Shown in pieces: positions 9,284 to 18,504 of a stretch of 64,000 nucleotides of DNA. Within the stretch, counting starts at the first letter, position 1. Each line of letters begins with the position of its first letter. The translations under genes and the position numbers were made by a program. Source of the DNA: Chlamydiota bacterium (GTDB lineage Bacteria; Chlamydiota; Chlamydiia; Chlamydiales; Parachlamydiaceae); assembly GCA_013287905.1 (NCBI GenBank), contig JABDCW010000002.1, positions 1 to 64,000 of the forward strand. The letters are read 5' to 3'. The notes beneath the pieces are model-generated. The model was not told the origin of the DNA. It saw nothing but the letters and a program-made list of their open reading frames with translations, and did not search any database.

Positions 9284-9649
9284 TCAAATCAATCCTTTCT
9301 CGAGTTGTTCCTGAGCTTTTACGGTCATCACCGCATAGGGAACAGCGTCTAACCTGGCAAAGGGAATTTCATGTCCGGAGATGTCGCAAATTCCATAAGT
9401 CCCCTCTTCGATTTTTTCCAATGCCCGTTCGATGTGTTTAAGAATGTCGTATTCGCGAGAGCTGACTTCGATACTGATTGTCCGGTCAAAGTCATCGGTC
9501 CCCTGATCTGCCTGATGCTGGGAATACCCGCTTTTCTCATCTGCTGTTTTTACATCTTCTGTCGACCCTTTGAGTGAATGAGTAATTTGTTTACGCATCT
9601 CTTCCAAGCGTTTTTTAAAATGGGCAATTTCACTTTTTTTAAGAGCCAT
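9284..9649 (-). CDS. dksA: DksA/TraR-family regulator with lost zinc site
   Basis: Members bind RNA polymerase through the secondary channel. This one has an N-terminal coiled coil (residues 1-35 and 60-80) with an acidic tip (DQGTDDFDRT), and the C-terminal globular motif GTYGICDISGHEIPFARL. The canonical four-cysteine zinc finger is reduced to a single Cys: the other positions are Ser in CDIS, and Met and Lys in AVMTVKAQEQ. The ATG at 9649 is chosen because GGAGGATGAT lies directly before it; an upstream in-frame ATG at 9676 has none. Confidence 0.9.
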   Translation of the reverse strand: MALKKSEIAHFKKRLEEMRKQITHSLKGSTEDVKTADEKSGYSQHQADQGTDDFDRTISIEVSSREYDILKHIERALEKIEEGTYGICDISGHEIPFARLDAVPYAVMTVKAQEQLEKGLI

Positions 9650-9872
9650 ATCATCCTCCGTCAATATTTCAAGCAATCCTACATACTATACGATTATGTT
9701 TTTTTTTACCATATTTTTTTATGGTGCACAGGAATTCTAAATACAAAATAAATTTAACAGGATTTGCAGGATCGCCTTAAGCGGCAGGATAAAAAAGATA
9801 TCCATGCTTTTTTTCCCGCAATATGGTAGTATGAATTGAAGCGTTGACTACAAAAATTTAGGGTAGTATCAC

Positions 9873-11228
9873 ATGATCAAAAAGTGGATTGACTGGGCCA
9901 ATTACGGGATTGCCGGATTAATTATTGCTTTACTGCTTGGAGCGTTTCTTTTTTGGTTGATACGTCCCTCTGAATTTCCTGTTAGCGACCTCAACCCAAG
10001 AAAATCTACCCTTCCTGTCCGAGAATTTGCCAGACCTGGGGAAGAATATAATCAAATTGGGGAACCGGCGCTTAAGCTGACATTTGCCCCTTTAAGCGTT
10101 CAACTGCCAAACTTAGGCCTGCATCTCGTTTATTATGGAAAAAACGGACGACCCGATGCTGACGTAAATCACCCTGAGATGTTTTTCGGGTTTGCGATAA
10201 ATAAAAGTCCTGTGCCACTTAAACAAGGGGGGCGCCTTTATGTTCTCTATGATAAAGGACAAATCCCAAACCAATATATCTTTTCCCCAAATAATGCCGA
10301 AACCCCTTTATGGATCGAAGCAGTTTCAAGCGGAAATCAGGCCTATGTCGGTGTAAAAATGATGGGAGAAAATGGTCAAATCGTCCAAGAACCAAAGGCT
10401 TATGCGAGTATTGTCCTAGTTGAAAAGGATTTAGCCCGTTTTGGCGGAACATGGGAGATCGATAATATTCGCGTGGATGGCACGTTTTTAGTCAAACAAA
10501 AAGCCCGTTGGTATGGGATTGATCAGTTTATCGAAAAATACGGAGGGGAGGAATTTAAAGAGTGGCAGAATAAACAACGCATTGATTTTGGCGAAGAGCC
10601 CGATAACTATTCGGTCTATATCGGGCAAGGGCAATGCCTCGCCAGAGCCAATTCCCGCTGGGAACTTGTCAAGCCCGGAGAAGATGCTTTGAAAAGTCCC
10701 CTTCTATGCCTAAAAAAAATCGATGACCGCGTGATGAATTTTGAGCTTTGGGATGTCGATGGAAAAAATAAAGTCATTTTAAACCTCATTAAGTCGAATG
10801 AACCAAAAACTCCCCAGGCTCTGGAAAACAGTTTTAAGTTTGTGGGGGCAAGAACCCGTTCACAGCTGATCTTTGATATCAACGGTGAGCGCATGCTGCT
10901 AAGGCCGCATGATTGGCTTCTTTTTCATGAGGGGGAATGGAACAAACTGGAAGCACCGGAAGACATCGACGCATTTGTAGAGCGCAAACTCATTGGCCCT
11001 CTATTCATCTTCGACCGGATCGAACGCAAGGATGATCATCCTGTTGTATTTGGGACCTTCTTTAATGCAGCCCGTACAGAGGCAGTTGAGGTCGAGTTAT
11101 CCCAGCAGCAAAATGCAACACCAGCTTCTCAGGAAAATCCCTCCAAGAGAAAAGGAAAAGAGGAAGGGGTAAAAAAACTAAGTCCGGAAGGCAAGATACT
11201 GAAACCACAAGACGATGAATCTCCGTGA
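9873..11228 (+). CDS. Single-pass membrane protein of unknown function
   Basis: The N terminus has one transmembrane helix (about residues 12-32) after a short cytoplasmic stretch. It is followed by a roughly 380-residue outside domain rich in beta strands and a charged, Lys/Glu/Pro-rich tail (about 405-451). No family is recognised. The stop overlaps the start of the next gene (TGATG at 11226-11230), so the two proteins are probably made together and may act together in the periplasm. Confidence 0.65.
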   Translation: MIKKWIDWANYGIAGLIIALLLGAFLFWLIRPSEFPVSDLNPRKSTLPVREFARPGEEYNQIGEPALKLTFAPLSVQLPNLGLHLVYYGKNGRPDADVNHPEMFFGFAINKSPVPLKQGGRLYVLYDKGQIPNQYIFSPNNAETPLWIEAVSSGNQAYVGVKMMGENGQIVQEPKAYASIVLVEKDLARFGGTWEIDNIRVDGTFLVKQKARWYGIDQFIEKYGGEEFKEWQNKQRIDFGEEPDNYSVYIGQGQCLARANSRWELVKPGEDALKSPLLCLKKIDDRVMNFELWDVDGKNKVILNLIKSNEPKTPQALENSFKFVGARTRSQLIFDINGERMLLRPHDWLLFHEGEWNKLEAPEDIDAFVERKLIGPLFIFDRIERKDDHPVVFGTFFNAARTEAVEVELSQQQNATPASQENPSKRKGKEEGVKKLSPEGKILKPQDDESP

Positions 11229-12514
11229 TGAATTTACTGCTTCTATTTGTATTCTTTTTTTTCCCTTCCCTGATTTTTTGCGAGGAGATTCCTGTTCCTG
11301 AAAACAGTTGGTCGCTTGAAATTACAACACCTCTCTTGCATGACCCTTCTCCGGAAAATATTGTCATGGCAGATCTATATGTGAAATGTATAGAGAAACA
11401 TTTGTTAAGCGACTTAAGGGTGTCTGAAGTTAATTTGGAATTGAAACGTACCCATCTTGGATTGACCATCACCGTTAGTGGCGATGACCGGTCCAATATA
11501 TTATTTCTTCATGCAATCAAAAGCATAAAGGAATATGTTCCCGATGAACACCATTTTAAATATTTGAAAGGACTATTGCTTGGGCAATACCAACAAATGG
11601 CTGTTGAAGCGCCGCTTGTGCAGGCAATAGAATTAATGACGAGCATCCTGCAGCTCGATTACCGAAGCGAAAAAATGAAAGCCGCGGCAATGAGAGGCAT
11701 TAAATTTCCCCAATTTCAGGAATTTGTCCTGCATGTATTTGATCAATCATCTACCGATGGCTTTTTTAGCGGAAACGTGAAAGAAAAGCTGGCCAGGCAA
11801 GTGGAGGCAAAGGTCATCGATAGTTTCGATGTGTTGCTGCCTTATCCAAGAGATCAGTGCCGCTTTGTTGAGGTCAATCGGATGCCGGCGGAGATGGGCC
11901 CTGTATATTATGAAGCAAGAAGAAAATGTGAAGGCTGTGCAGCCGTTTTAGCAATAGAGCTAGGTCCTTTCTCACATGAACTACAGGCAATTCAAGAAAT
12001 TCTCATTCGTTTGTTTCCCCGTTTTTTACCAAAACAACTTCAAAATCAGGTCCAGGAATTACATGAAAGCGGCGATATCCTGTACCTCATTGTGGCCTTG
12101 CAATCCAAAAATCACGACGGACGAGATCTCCTCTCCCGCATTGAGGTGTCTTGTGAAGAGTTCATAAGCGAGCTGCAAGAGCAAAAATTTTCTGAGGAAG
12201 ATTTCAATGCAGTTAAACTTTCATTGATCGATGCATGGAAGCAAAGCTCTGTAGCTCTTGGTGGGATAAGATCATTTATGGAAAAAATGTCCTTTTCAGT
12301 AAGTGAAGACCCATGGATCGATCATAAAATCAAAGCATTTGAAACTTTGAGTTATGGGGCATTCTCAGCCAATATACAGGCTATTCTTGGAAAACAAAAC
12401 AAACACAGGGTCGCTGTTGTATTTTCCGGAATGCTTCCGGAGGAATCTTCGCTACAGTACAAAAGAGCAACCAGTTTCGAACAAATGAAGTCCGGCAAAT
12501 CAAAGAAAAATTAA
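11228..12514 (+). CDS. Secreted, probably non-catalytic M16 peptidase-like protein
   Basis: A signal peptide (residues 1-19, ending near IFCEE) precedes 410 residues. The segment NIVMADLYVKCIEKHLLSD...LTITVSGDDRS resembles the middle/C-terminal half of insulinase-type (M16) peptidases. I see no HxxEH zinc motif, so the catalytic half is absent. The start overlaps the preceding gene by one base. M16 relatedness is inferred by eye; alternatively it is an unrelated lineage-specific secreted protein. Confidence 0.5.
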   Translation: MNLLLLFVFFFFPSLIFCEEIPVPENSWSLEITTPLLHDPSPENIVMADLYVKCIEKHLLSDLRVSEVNLELKRTHLGLTITVSGDDRSNILFLHAIKSIKEYVPDEHHFKYLKGLLLGQYQQMAVEAPLVQAIELMTSILQLDYRSEKMKAAAMRGIKFPQFQEFVLHVFDQSSTDGFFSGNVKEKLARQVEAKVIDSFDVLLPYPRDQCRFVEVNRMPAEMGPVYYEARRKCEGCAAVLAIELGPFSHELQAIQEILIRLFPRFLPKQLQNQVQELHESGDILYLIVALQSKNHDGRDLLSRIEVSCEEFISELQEQKFSEEDFNAVKLSLIDAWKQSSVALGGIRSFMEKMSFSVSEDPWIDHKIKAFETLSYGAFSANIQAILGKQNKHRVAVVFSGMLPEESSLQYKRATSFEQMKSGKSKKN

Positions 12515-12594
12515 CAATCTTTTGTTGAATAAATAGAAAAAAAAGATCATAAAATAAGAGGGTTCATCAATCATCACAATAGATCCATAATAAT

Positions 12595-13560
12595 ATGAGC
12601 AGACTGATCACAGGGTTGCATCACATAACAGCATTAGCCTCCAATCCTCAGAAAAATATCGACTTTTATGCAGGGGTTTTAGGATTAAGACTGGTGAAAA
12701 AAACGATCAATTTCGATGCTCCCGAAGTCTATCACTTATATTATGGCAACGAAAGGGGTGAGCCTGGAACTATTATGACTTTTTTCCCTTATCCGGAGAT
12801 TCCGCAAGGAAGGAAAGGGAAGGGACAATTAACGCTCACCTCATTTTCCATCCCTGAGAGTTCAATTCACTATTGGATGAAACGATTTAGTTCCTTCAAC
12901 GTTACTTACAAAGAACCAGAGGAGCGTTTTGACGAAATATTTATTTATTTTGAAGATCACGACGGGTTGAGCTTAGAATTGGTTGCCGGCGGCATGGATG
13001 AGAGGCCGGGGTTTACTTATGGAAATATCCCGCAGGAATTTGCCATCAAGGGATTTTACGGGATGACCCTTTCTGAAGAATGCTCCGAAAAGACAGCCTC
13101 GCTATTGATGGGACAATTGGATCACGTTCTCATCGCCGAAATGGGTAACCGTTTTCGTTATTCTACCACTGGCAAGCCGGGAAATTTTGTCGATGTGCTA
13201 TGCAATCCCGATGCCTTGAGAGGATTGTCCGGATACGGAACCGTTCATCATGTGGCATTTGCTACGGCAAATGAAAAGACTCAAAACGAAGGCCGCGAAA
13301 AGCTCTTAAAAATTGGTTTAGATGTAACTCCTGTTTTAGACAGGGAATATTTCCGTTCGATTTACTTCAGGGAACCGGGGGGCGTATTGTTTGAAATTGC
13401 TACAATCCCTCCAGGATTTACTGTAGATGAACCCATTGAATGCTTAGGGGAAGCGCTTATGCTTCCAAAGTGGGAGGAACAAAACCGGACGTTTATTGAA
13501 AAAAAATTATTCCCGGTTCAATTAAATGTCGAGGATTTTGCAGATGATGGCTATTTCTGA
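12595..13560 (+). CDS. mhqO: Ring-cleaving dioxygenase / glyoxalase (MhqO-like, VOC fold)
   Basis: Two tandem vicinal-oxygen-chelate modules are visible: residues 1-135, starting GLHHITALASNPQKNIDFY, and about 150-300, with YGTVHHVAFAT and LFEIAT. His in HHI, His in HHVAF and Glu in FEIAT are the expected metal ligands. MhqO-type enzymes are linked to detoxification of hydroquinones and catechols. The esterase that follows overlaps its 3' end, reproducing the mhq pairing known in Firmicutes. The substrate here is inference. Confidence 0.8.
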   Translation: MSRLITGLHHITALASNPQKNIDFYAGVLGLRLVKKTINFDAPEVYHLYYGNERGEPGTIMTFFPYPEIPQGRKGKGQLTLTSFSIPESSIHYWMKRFSSFNVTYKEPEERFDEIFIYFEDHDGLSLELVAGGMDERPGFTYGNIPQEFAIKGFYGMTLSEECSEKTASLLMGQLDHVLIAEMGNRFRYSTTGKPGNFVDVLCNPDALRGLSGYGTVHHVAFATANEKTQNEGREKLLKIGLDVTPVLDREYFRSIYFREPGGVLFEIATIPPGFTVDEPIECLGEALMLPKWEEQNRTFIEKKLFPVQLNVEDFADDGYF

Positions 13561-14167
13561 AGTATTACATCGGGGCAGGCCATTGACTAAAAGTTCTAAA
13601 GCATTGCTATTGCTTCATGGAAGAGGAGGGACGGCACAAAGTATTTTACAGCTGGCGGACAAGTTGGTCGACGACAGTGTATATATCGCAGCTCCGCAGG
13701 CATTTAATCACATTTGGTATCCTTATAGTCTTATGGAAGAGGATAAATTAAATGAACCCTATCTTTCCCAGTCAGTGCGGGCGATAAAGGACCTGATTGA
13801 TAAGACTGCGCAGCATATCCCGTTAGAGAATATTTTTATTGCAGGATTTTCTCAAGGCGCGTGTTTATCTTTAGAGGTTTCGTCAAGATTTGCAACAAAA
13901 TATGGGGGAATTGCTGCCTTTACCGGAGGATTGATTGGTTATGAAATCAATGAAAAAAAGTATCAGGGCGATTTTGCAAAAACGAAAGTCTTTATCAGCA
14001 ATGGGGATCTCGACCCGTATATCCCATTGATAAGATCGAAAGAGTCTGAAGAAATAATGAAAAAATTAAACGCCGATGTGACGTTGAAGGTCTACAAAGG
14101 GCGGTCTCATATTATTACCGAAGATGAATTAAAGCACGTAAGAAATATGATTCTTGGAGAGGATTGA
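13544..14167 (+). CDS. mhqD: Carboxylesterase/phospholipase-type hydrolase (MhqD-like)
   Basis: An alpha/beta hydrolase of about 207 residues with LLLHGRGGTA (oxyanion loop), the nucleophile elbow GFSQGACLS (Ser), the Asp in NGDLDPYIP and the His in KGRSHIIT. The start at 13544 (ATGATGGCT) is preferred; it lies inside the end of the dioxygenase gene (17-bp overlap), so translation is coupled. Its pairing with an MhqO-like dioxygenase suggests hydrolysis of a quinone-derived ester or ring-opened product. Confidence 0.8.
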   Translation: MMAISEVLHRGRPLTKSSKALLLLHGRGGTAQSILQLADKLVDDSVYIAAPQAFNHIWYPYSLMEEDKLNEPYLSQSVRAIKDLIDKTAQHIPLENIFIAGFSQGACLSLEVSSRFATKYGGIAAFTGGLIGYEINEKKYQGDFAKTKVFISNGDLDPYIPLIRSKESEEIMKKLNADVTLKVYKGRSHIITEDELKHVRNMILGED

Positions 14168-14169
14168 TC

Positions 14170-16695
14170 ATGACAAGCATTAAACCGACAAGTCCATTAT
14201 TTAACTTTATGCCTTTAGAAATTGAAGGGGTTGAGATGCTCGTAGAGCTGGCTCTTGATATCATGTGGTCGTGGAATCATTGTACTGATCAGATATGGCA
14301 TGAGCTCGAACCCGAGTTATGGGAACAAACGCATAACCCATGGATAGTTCTTAGGACAGTTTCAAAAGATAAATTAAAAAAATTATTTGCAAATAACGGG
14401 TTTCGTAAAACTATCAAAGATCTTTTAAAATATAAACGTGAATTGCAGACAAGACCCTCATGGTTTCAGGCTAACTATCCAAATACCCCTTTATCTTGCG
14501 TGGCTTATTTTAGTATGGAATTTATGTTAAGCGAGGCTCTGCCCATCTATTCGGGCGGCCTTGGAAATGTGGCTGGTGACCAGCTGAAAGCGGCAAGCGA
14601 TTTGCGGGTCCCTGTGGTTGGGGTTGGCTTGCTTTATCAGCAGGGGTATTTTCGCCAAATTATCAACAAGGAAGGCAATCAGGAAGCTGTCTATCCCTAT
14701 AACGATGTTTCCCAGATGCCGATCACACCTGTACGCGGACCTGACGGCGAATGGCTTCGCATTGAACTGTCTTTCCCGGGCTATTCTATTTACTTACGTG
14801 CGTGGCAAGTGATAGTGGGCAACGTACATCTTTATCTTCTGGACAGCAATGATGCCGCCAATTATCCACCCTATCGCGGGATCACAAGCGAACTGTACGG
14901 AGGGACACCAAATTTGCGCCTGCAGCAAGAGCTGATCCTGGGAATTGGTGGATGGCGTCTTCTTGCCGCATTAGGCATAAAACCGCAAGTGTGCCATCTT
15001 AATGAAGGGCATGCGGCATTTGTTGTTTTAGAACGGGCAAGAAGCTTTATGAAAGAAACGGGCCAATCATTTGAAGTATCCCTTGCAACAACGCGCTGTG
15101 GAAATGTCTTTACTACCCATACTGCAGTTGCAGCGGGATTTGACCGGTTTTCTTCAGAAATGATCAAATTATACTTATCTGCATTTGCAAAAAATGAATT
15201 GGGGATTTCCATTCAGGAGTTACTGGCGTTAGGCAGACAGAATCCCGATGACGGTGCGGAAGATTTTAATATGGCCTATCTGGCAATTCGGGGCAGCGGA
15301 TCAGTGAATGGGGTCAGCCGGCTGCATGGCGAAGTAAGCAGACATATTTTTACCCCTCTTTTCCCCCGTTGGCCTGAAACAGAAGTGCCGGTCTCCTATG
15401 TCACTAATGGCGTTCACGTGCCAAGCTGGCATTCGGAAGAAGCGGACAAGATCTGGACGGAAAATTGCGGGGTTTTGCAATGGCATGAGCCAATGGAATC
15501 AACATGTGCAAATTTGAATATAGTGCCGGGTGGTAAACTTTGGCACATGCGAAACCGCTTACGACAAAATCTTATCGAATTTTCACGCAGCAGGCTGACC
15601 CGTCAGCTTGCCATTTCCGGAGGGTCTTCAGAAGAGATCGAACGGGCAAGCAAACTATTTAGTCCGGATAGTTTGACTTTAGGATTTGCCCGCCGCTTTG
15701 CCACATATAAGAGGCCAAATCTATTACTTCACAACCCTGAGAGACTGTTGCGCATTTTAAGCAACCCAAAATGTCCGGTCCAGCTGATCATTGCCGGCAA
15801 GGCTCATCCGAAAGATATTCCCGGCCAGTCCCTGATCTATCAATGGATGCAATTTATCAGACGGGAGGATGTGAGGCCGTTTATCATTTTCTTAAGCGAT
15901 GATGACATGCTTTTAACACAACGGCTTGTTCAGGGGGTTGATCTTTGGATCAATACCCCTCGCAGGCCATGGGAAGCCTGCGGGACGAGCGGAATGAAAA
16001 TTTTGGCCAATGGAGGGATCAATCTTTCAGAACTCGATGGCTGGTGGGCAGAAGCCTTTCGTCCCGAACTTGGGTGGGCGCTCGGGGATGGTAAAGAACA
16101 TGGGGATGATGCCGCGAACGATGCGGCAGAAGCAAATACCCTTTATGATCTGCTTGAAAATGAGGTTATTCCCCAATTTTATACCCGGGACTCAGCTGGT
16201 ATTCCTACTGCCTGGATAAGTAAACTTCGCGCAAGCATGGGACAATTAACGCAAGAGTTTTCTGCAAGCCGCGCTGTCATCGACTATACGGAAAAATATT
16301 ATATTCCAGCCGCCAATGCCTTTTACGCCCGTTCAGAAAATCAGGCACAATCAGGGAAACAAATTGCCGGCTGGATGAAAGATATTGCACACAATTGGCC
16401 ATTTCTTCGCTTTGGTAGCGTAAAAATTGCAACTAAAGAAAACCAGCATCATTTTGAAGTCGAGGTGTATTTGCATGAGTTACCTCCCAGTGCTGTAAAG
16501 CTTGAACTTTTTAATACGGAAAATATACAAGAAACGCACCTGATTGGAGAAGTGGAAGGCGAGCCTGGGACATACGTGTATCGCGGGGCTGTTTCGGCAA
16601 CAAAGCCGGCAGAAGATTATACGCCGAGACTAGTTCCCTTTCACCTGAGCGTTTCGGTTCCTTTGGAGATCAATAATATTCTTTGGCAGAAGTAA
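14170..16695 (+). CDS. glgP: Alpha-glucan phosphorylase, short archaeal/Thermus type
   Basis: It releases glucose-1-phosphate from glycogen-like alpha-1,4-glucans in the cytoplasm. The N-terminal roughly 100 residues are the DUF3417-type region (ALDIMWSWNHCTDQIWHELEP), followed by the GT35 catalytic part with YFSMEFMLSEALPIYSGGLG and the PLP-lysine region WEACGTSGMK. A C-terminal beta-rich extension (about 740-841) follows. The ATG at 14170 is preceded by GGAGAGGA. The canonical long GlgP regulatory N terminus is missing. It starts 2 bp after mhqD. Confidence 0.9.
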   Translation: MTSIKPTSPLFNFMPLEIEGVEMLVELALDIMWSWNHCTDQIWHELEPELWEQTHNPWIVLRTVSKDKLKKLFANNGFRKTIKDLLKYKRELQTRPSWFQANYPNTPLSCVAYFSMEFMLSEALPIYSGGLGNVAGDQLKAASDLRVPVVGVGLLYQQGYFRQIINKEGNQEAVYPYNDVSQMPITPVRGPDGEWLRIELSFPGYSIYLRAWQVIVGNVHLYLLDSNDAANYPPYRGITSELYGGTPNLRLQQELILGIGGWRLLAALGIKPQVCHLNEGHAAFVVLERARSFMKETGQSFEVSLATTRCGNVFTTHTAVAAGFDRFSSEMIKLYLSAFAKNELGISIQELLALGRQNPDDGAEDFNMAYLAIRGSGSVNGVSRLHGEVSRHIFTPLFPRWPETEVPVSYVTNGVHVPSWHSEEADKIWTENCGVLQWHEPMESTCANLNIVPGGKLWHMRNRLRQNLIEFSRSRLTRQLAISGGSSEEIERASKLFSPDSLTLGFARRFATYKRPNLLLHNPERLLRILSNPKCPVQLIIAGKAHPKDIPGQSLIYQWMQFIRREDVRPFIIFLSDDDMLLTQRLVQGVDLWINTPRRPWEACGTSGMKILANGGINLSELDGWWAEAFRPELGWALGDGKEHGDDAANDAAEANTLYDLLENEVIPQFYTRDSAGIPTAWISKLRASMGQLTQEFSASRAVIDYTEKYYIPAANAFYARSENQAQSGKQIAGWMKDIAHNWPFLRFGSVKIATKENQHHFEVEVYLHELPPSAVKLELFNTENIQETHLIGEVEGEPGTYVYRGAVSATKPAEDYTPRLVPFHLSVSVPLEINNILWQK

Positions 16696-16699
16696 GCTG

Positions 16700-18403
16700 T
16701 TAAATATTTTGCTTACGGATATTTGCCATGTTTGTTTTCATCGCTTCCATACCTTTTTCTGCCTGAGAATCTTTTTGAGAATAGGTAAATTTTAGATTAG
16801 GGCCAAAAAGGGTTTTCCAAAAATAAGTATTCGAATTTAATTTCAACACATTGAAACTTAGATGCATGGATAAATAGAACTTTAGATCGTTATCCAAAAC
16901 TTTATTTAATTTTTTTGATTTGAGAACGGATTTGTCTTTTTTTATATACATTCCTAACTTTTGTAGGAGTAAAGCGATAAAAAGCATGAAATGAATTTCT
17001 TTAGTGCCTAATGGTGTTTTATTATGAAAATCAGTGATTTGCTCAGAAAGTTTCGTGAATTTTTTTATGAATTCCTGAGAGACTGGGGAGTCCTTAGGCA
17101 TCTGGATGATACAGATGCCGGCTAAAAAAAGATAATAAGCGACGAAATTTTTTTGAGGAGACTTATCTTTTAATATGGTAAGGGCGAAGTTGAGACTGTC
17201 AAGCGGATCGCTGGAAGTCAATTGATTTCCTTCAATGGAAGTGGTCGGGGAAAGAGGAATATTATTTAATATAATTGTCCCGATCGTTGCTTTCTTTTGT
17301 GCTAAAATTAGAGCCTGGACTTTGGTTTTGACTTTATCTAATGGAGAATTTTTCGCTTTATCCTGCAAGCTTGTGATCAGTCTTTGTTTCAATACAACTA
17401 ATTCCTGGGGTAGAGAAACAAGCATTCCCGTCCGTTGAATTTCATTGATCATTTCAAGGGCTGCCAATTTTTGTGTCGTAGAATTGCCAGAACCTGTAAA
17501 AATATGCCTTACTGTTTTTAACAAAAGTTCATAAGCGGCAAATTCTTTAAACTTTGTATGTTCCTCAACTGGCAAGTGACTTGAAATTGCGGAACAAAGA
17601 GATTGAGTTGTGCAAGACCCGCCCAATTGCCCGGTACCCCAATCTCTTTCATCGGGGCTTGGGCCATCAATTTCTCCGCCTGTTAAAGGCAAAATATTTT
17701 CATAAAAAGTTTTTGTGGTGTGTGACCCCGGTTCTAATAACCTTTCAAAAAATTGAGAATTTTTGCCATACAGGTTTTTTTCCGGAACATTTGTGATCCG
17801 AAGAGCTGTTTGATAAAGCCGTCTGCCATCTTTGTCTAATTTCTGGTAATGATAGTTTTCGACCCCCTTTCCGGTATTATGGACCTCTATTGTAAATGTT
17901 TTTTTGCCATTAATATCTGCAGTACGAGTAACAGTCATAAGCACGTGATGTCTACGCGTAAGTACCGACAACGCTGTGCTTGCCCCAACTTTTAGATTTT
18001 TTATTGTATTTTTAGCTTTCATTTCTCTAGAGAAGATTGTATTTCTAATAGAGTAAGCATCGACCATCAAATTTTTTATGATTTGCATATGAGGCATATC
18101 GATTTTGCTTACGAGTTTCCTTGTGCGGCGAAGAGCAACAAATGTTGAATTTCCGGCAAGGCATCCCTGGCTGTAATGTTCGATGGTCATATGCGTTGCA
18201 AAATTTAAACGATCCCGGCCCGACCCACTGATGATCGCCCATAGACGCAATAGAGCAGGTTTAATCCCCTTTCTTTGTTCCATTTTGGAAAGATCGATAA
18301 AGCGCTTTTGAAATTGATTATATACTGAACCTGGTGGAATGTTGGGAGATACCCCTCCATTTAAAGGAGTTGACGGAAGAAAATTTGATGAAATATTTGA
18401 CAT
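16700..18403 (-). CDS. Unknown protein with cysteine-protease-like motif order; candidate effector
   Basis: A 567-residue protein without signal peptide or membrane helix. Residues 151-180 read RHHVLMTV...TFTIEVHNTGKG, and 257-270 read TGQLGGSCTTQSLC. The order His153, Asn176, Gln259, Cys264 is that of CE-clan thiol proteases (ULP1, ChlaDub, YopJ families): His in an HxVL strand, Asp/Asn after the next strand, and Gln a few residues before Cys. The fold is inference. The rest is helical and Lys/Ser-rich. It is convergent with glgP (4-bp gap). Confidence 0.55.
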   Translation of the reverse strand: MSNISSNFLPSTPLNGGVSPNIPPGSVYNQFQKRFIDLSKMEQRKGIKPALLRLWAIISGSGRDRLNFATHMTIEHYSQGCLAGNSTFVALRRTRKLVSKIDMPHMQIIKNLMVDAYSIRNTIFSREMKAKNTIKNLKVGASTALSVLTRRHHVLMTVTRTADINGKKTFTIEVHNTGKGVENYHYQKLDKDGRRLYQTALRITNVPEKNLYGKNSQFFERLLEPGSHTTKTFYENILPLTGGEIDGPSPDERDWGTGQLGGSCTTQSLCSAISSHLPVEEHTKFKEFAAYELLLKTVRHIFTGSGNSTTQKLAALEMINEIQRTGMLVSLPQELVVLKQRLITSLQDKAKNSPLDKVKTKVQALILAQKKATIGTIILNNIPLSPTTSIEGNQLTSSDPLDSLNFALTILKDKSPQKNFVAYYLFLAGICIIQMPKDSPVSQEFIKKFTKLSEQITDFHNKTPLGTKEIHFMLFIALLLQKLGMYIKKDKSVLKSKKLNKVLDNDLKFYLSMHLSFNVLKLNSNTYFWKTLFGPNLKFTYSQKDSQAEKGMEAMKTNMANIRKQNI

Positions 18404-18504
18404 AAAATGAATATTTGTCCTAGCTTATAGAAGCTATTGTATCGAAAAAATGATTGATTGTCAATTAATTACTTAAAATTTTTTAAATTTACTTGAGTGA
18501 TAAA

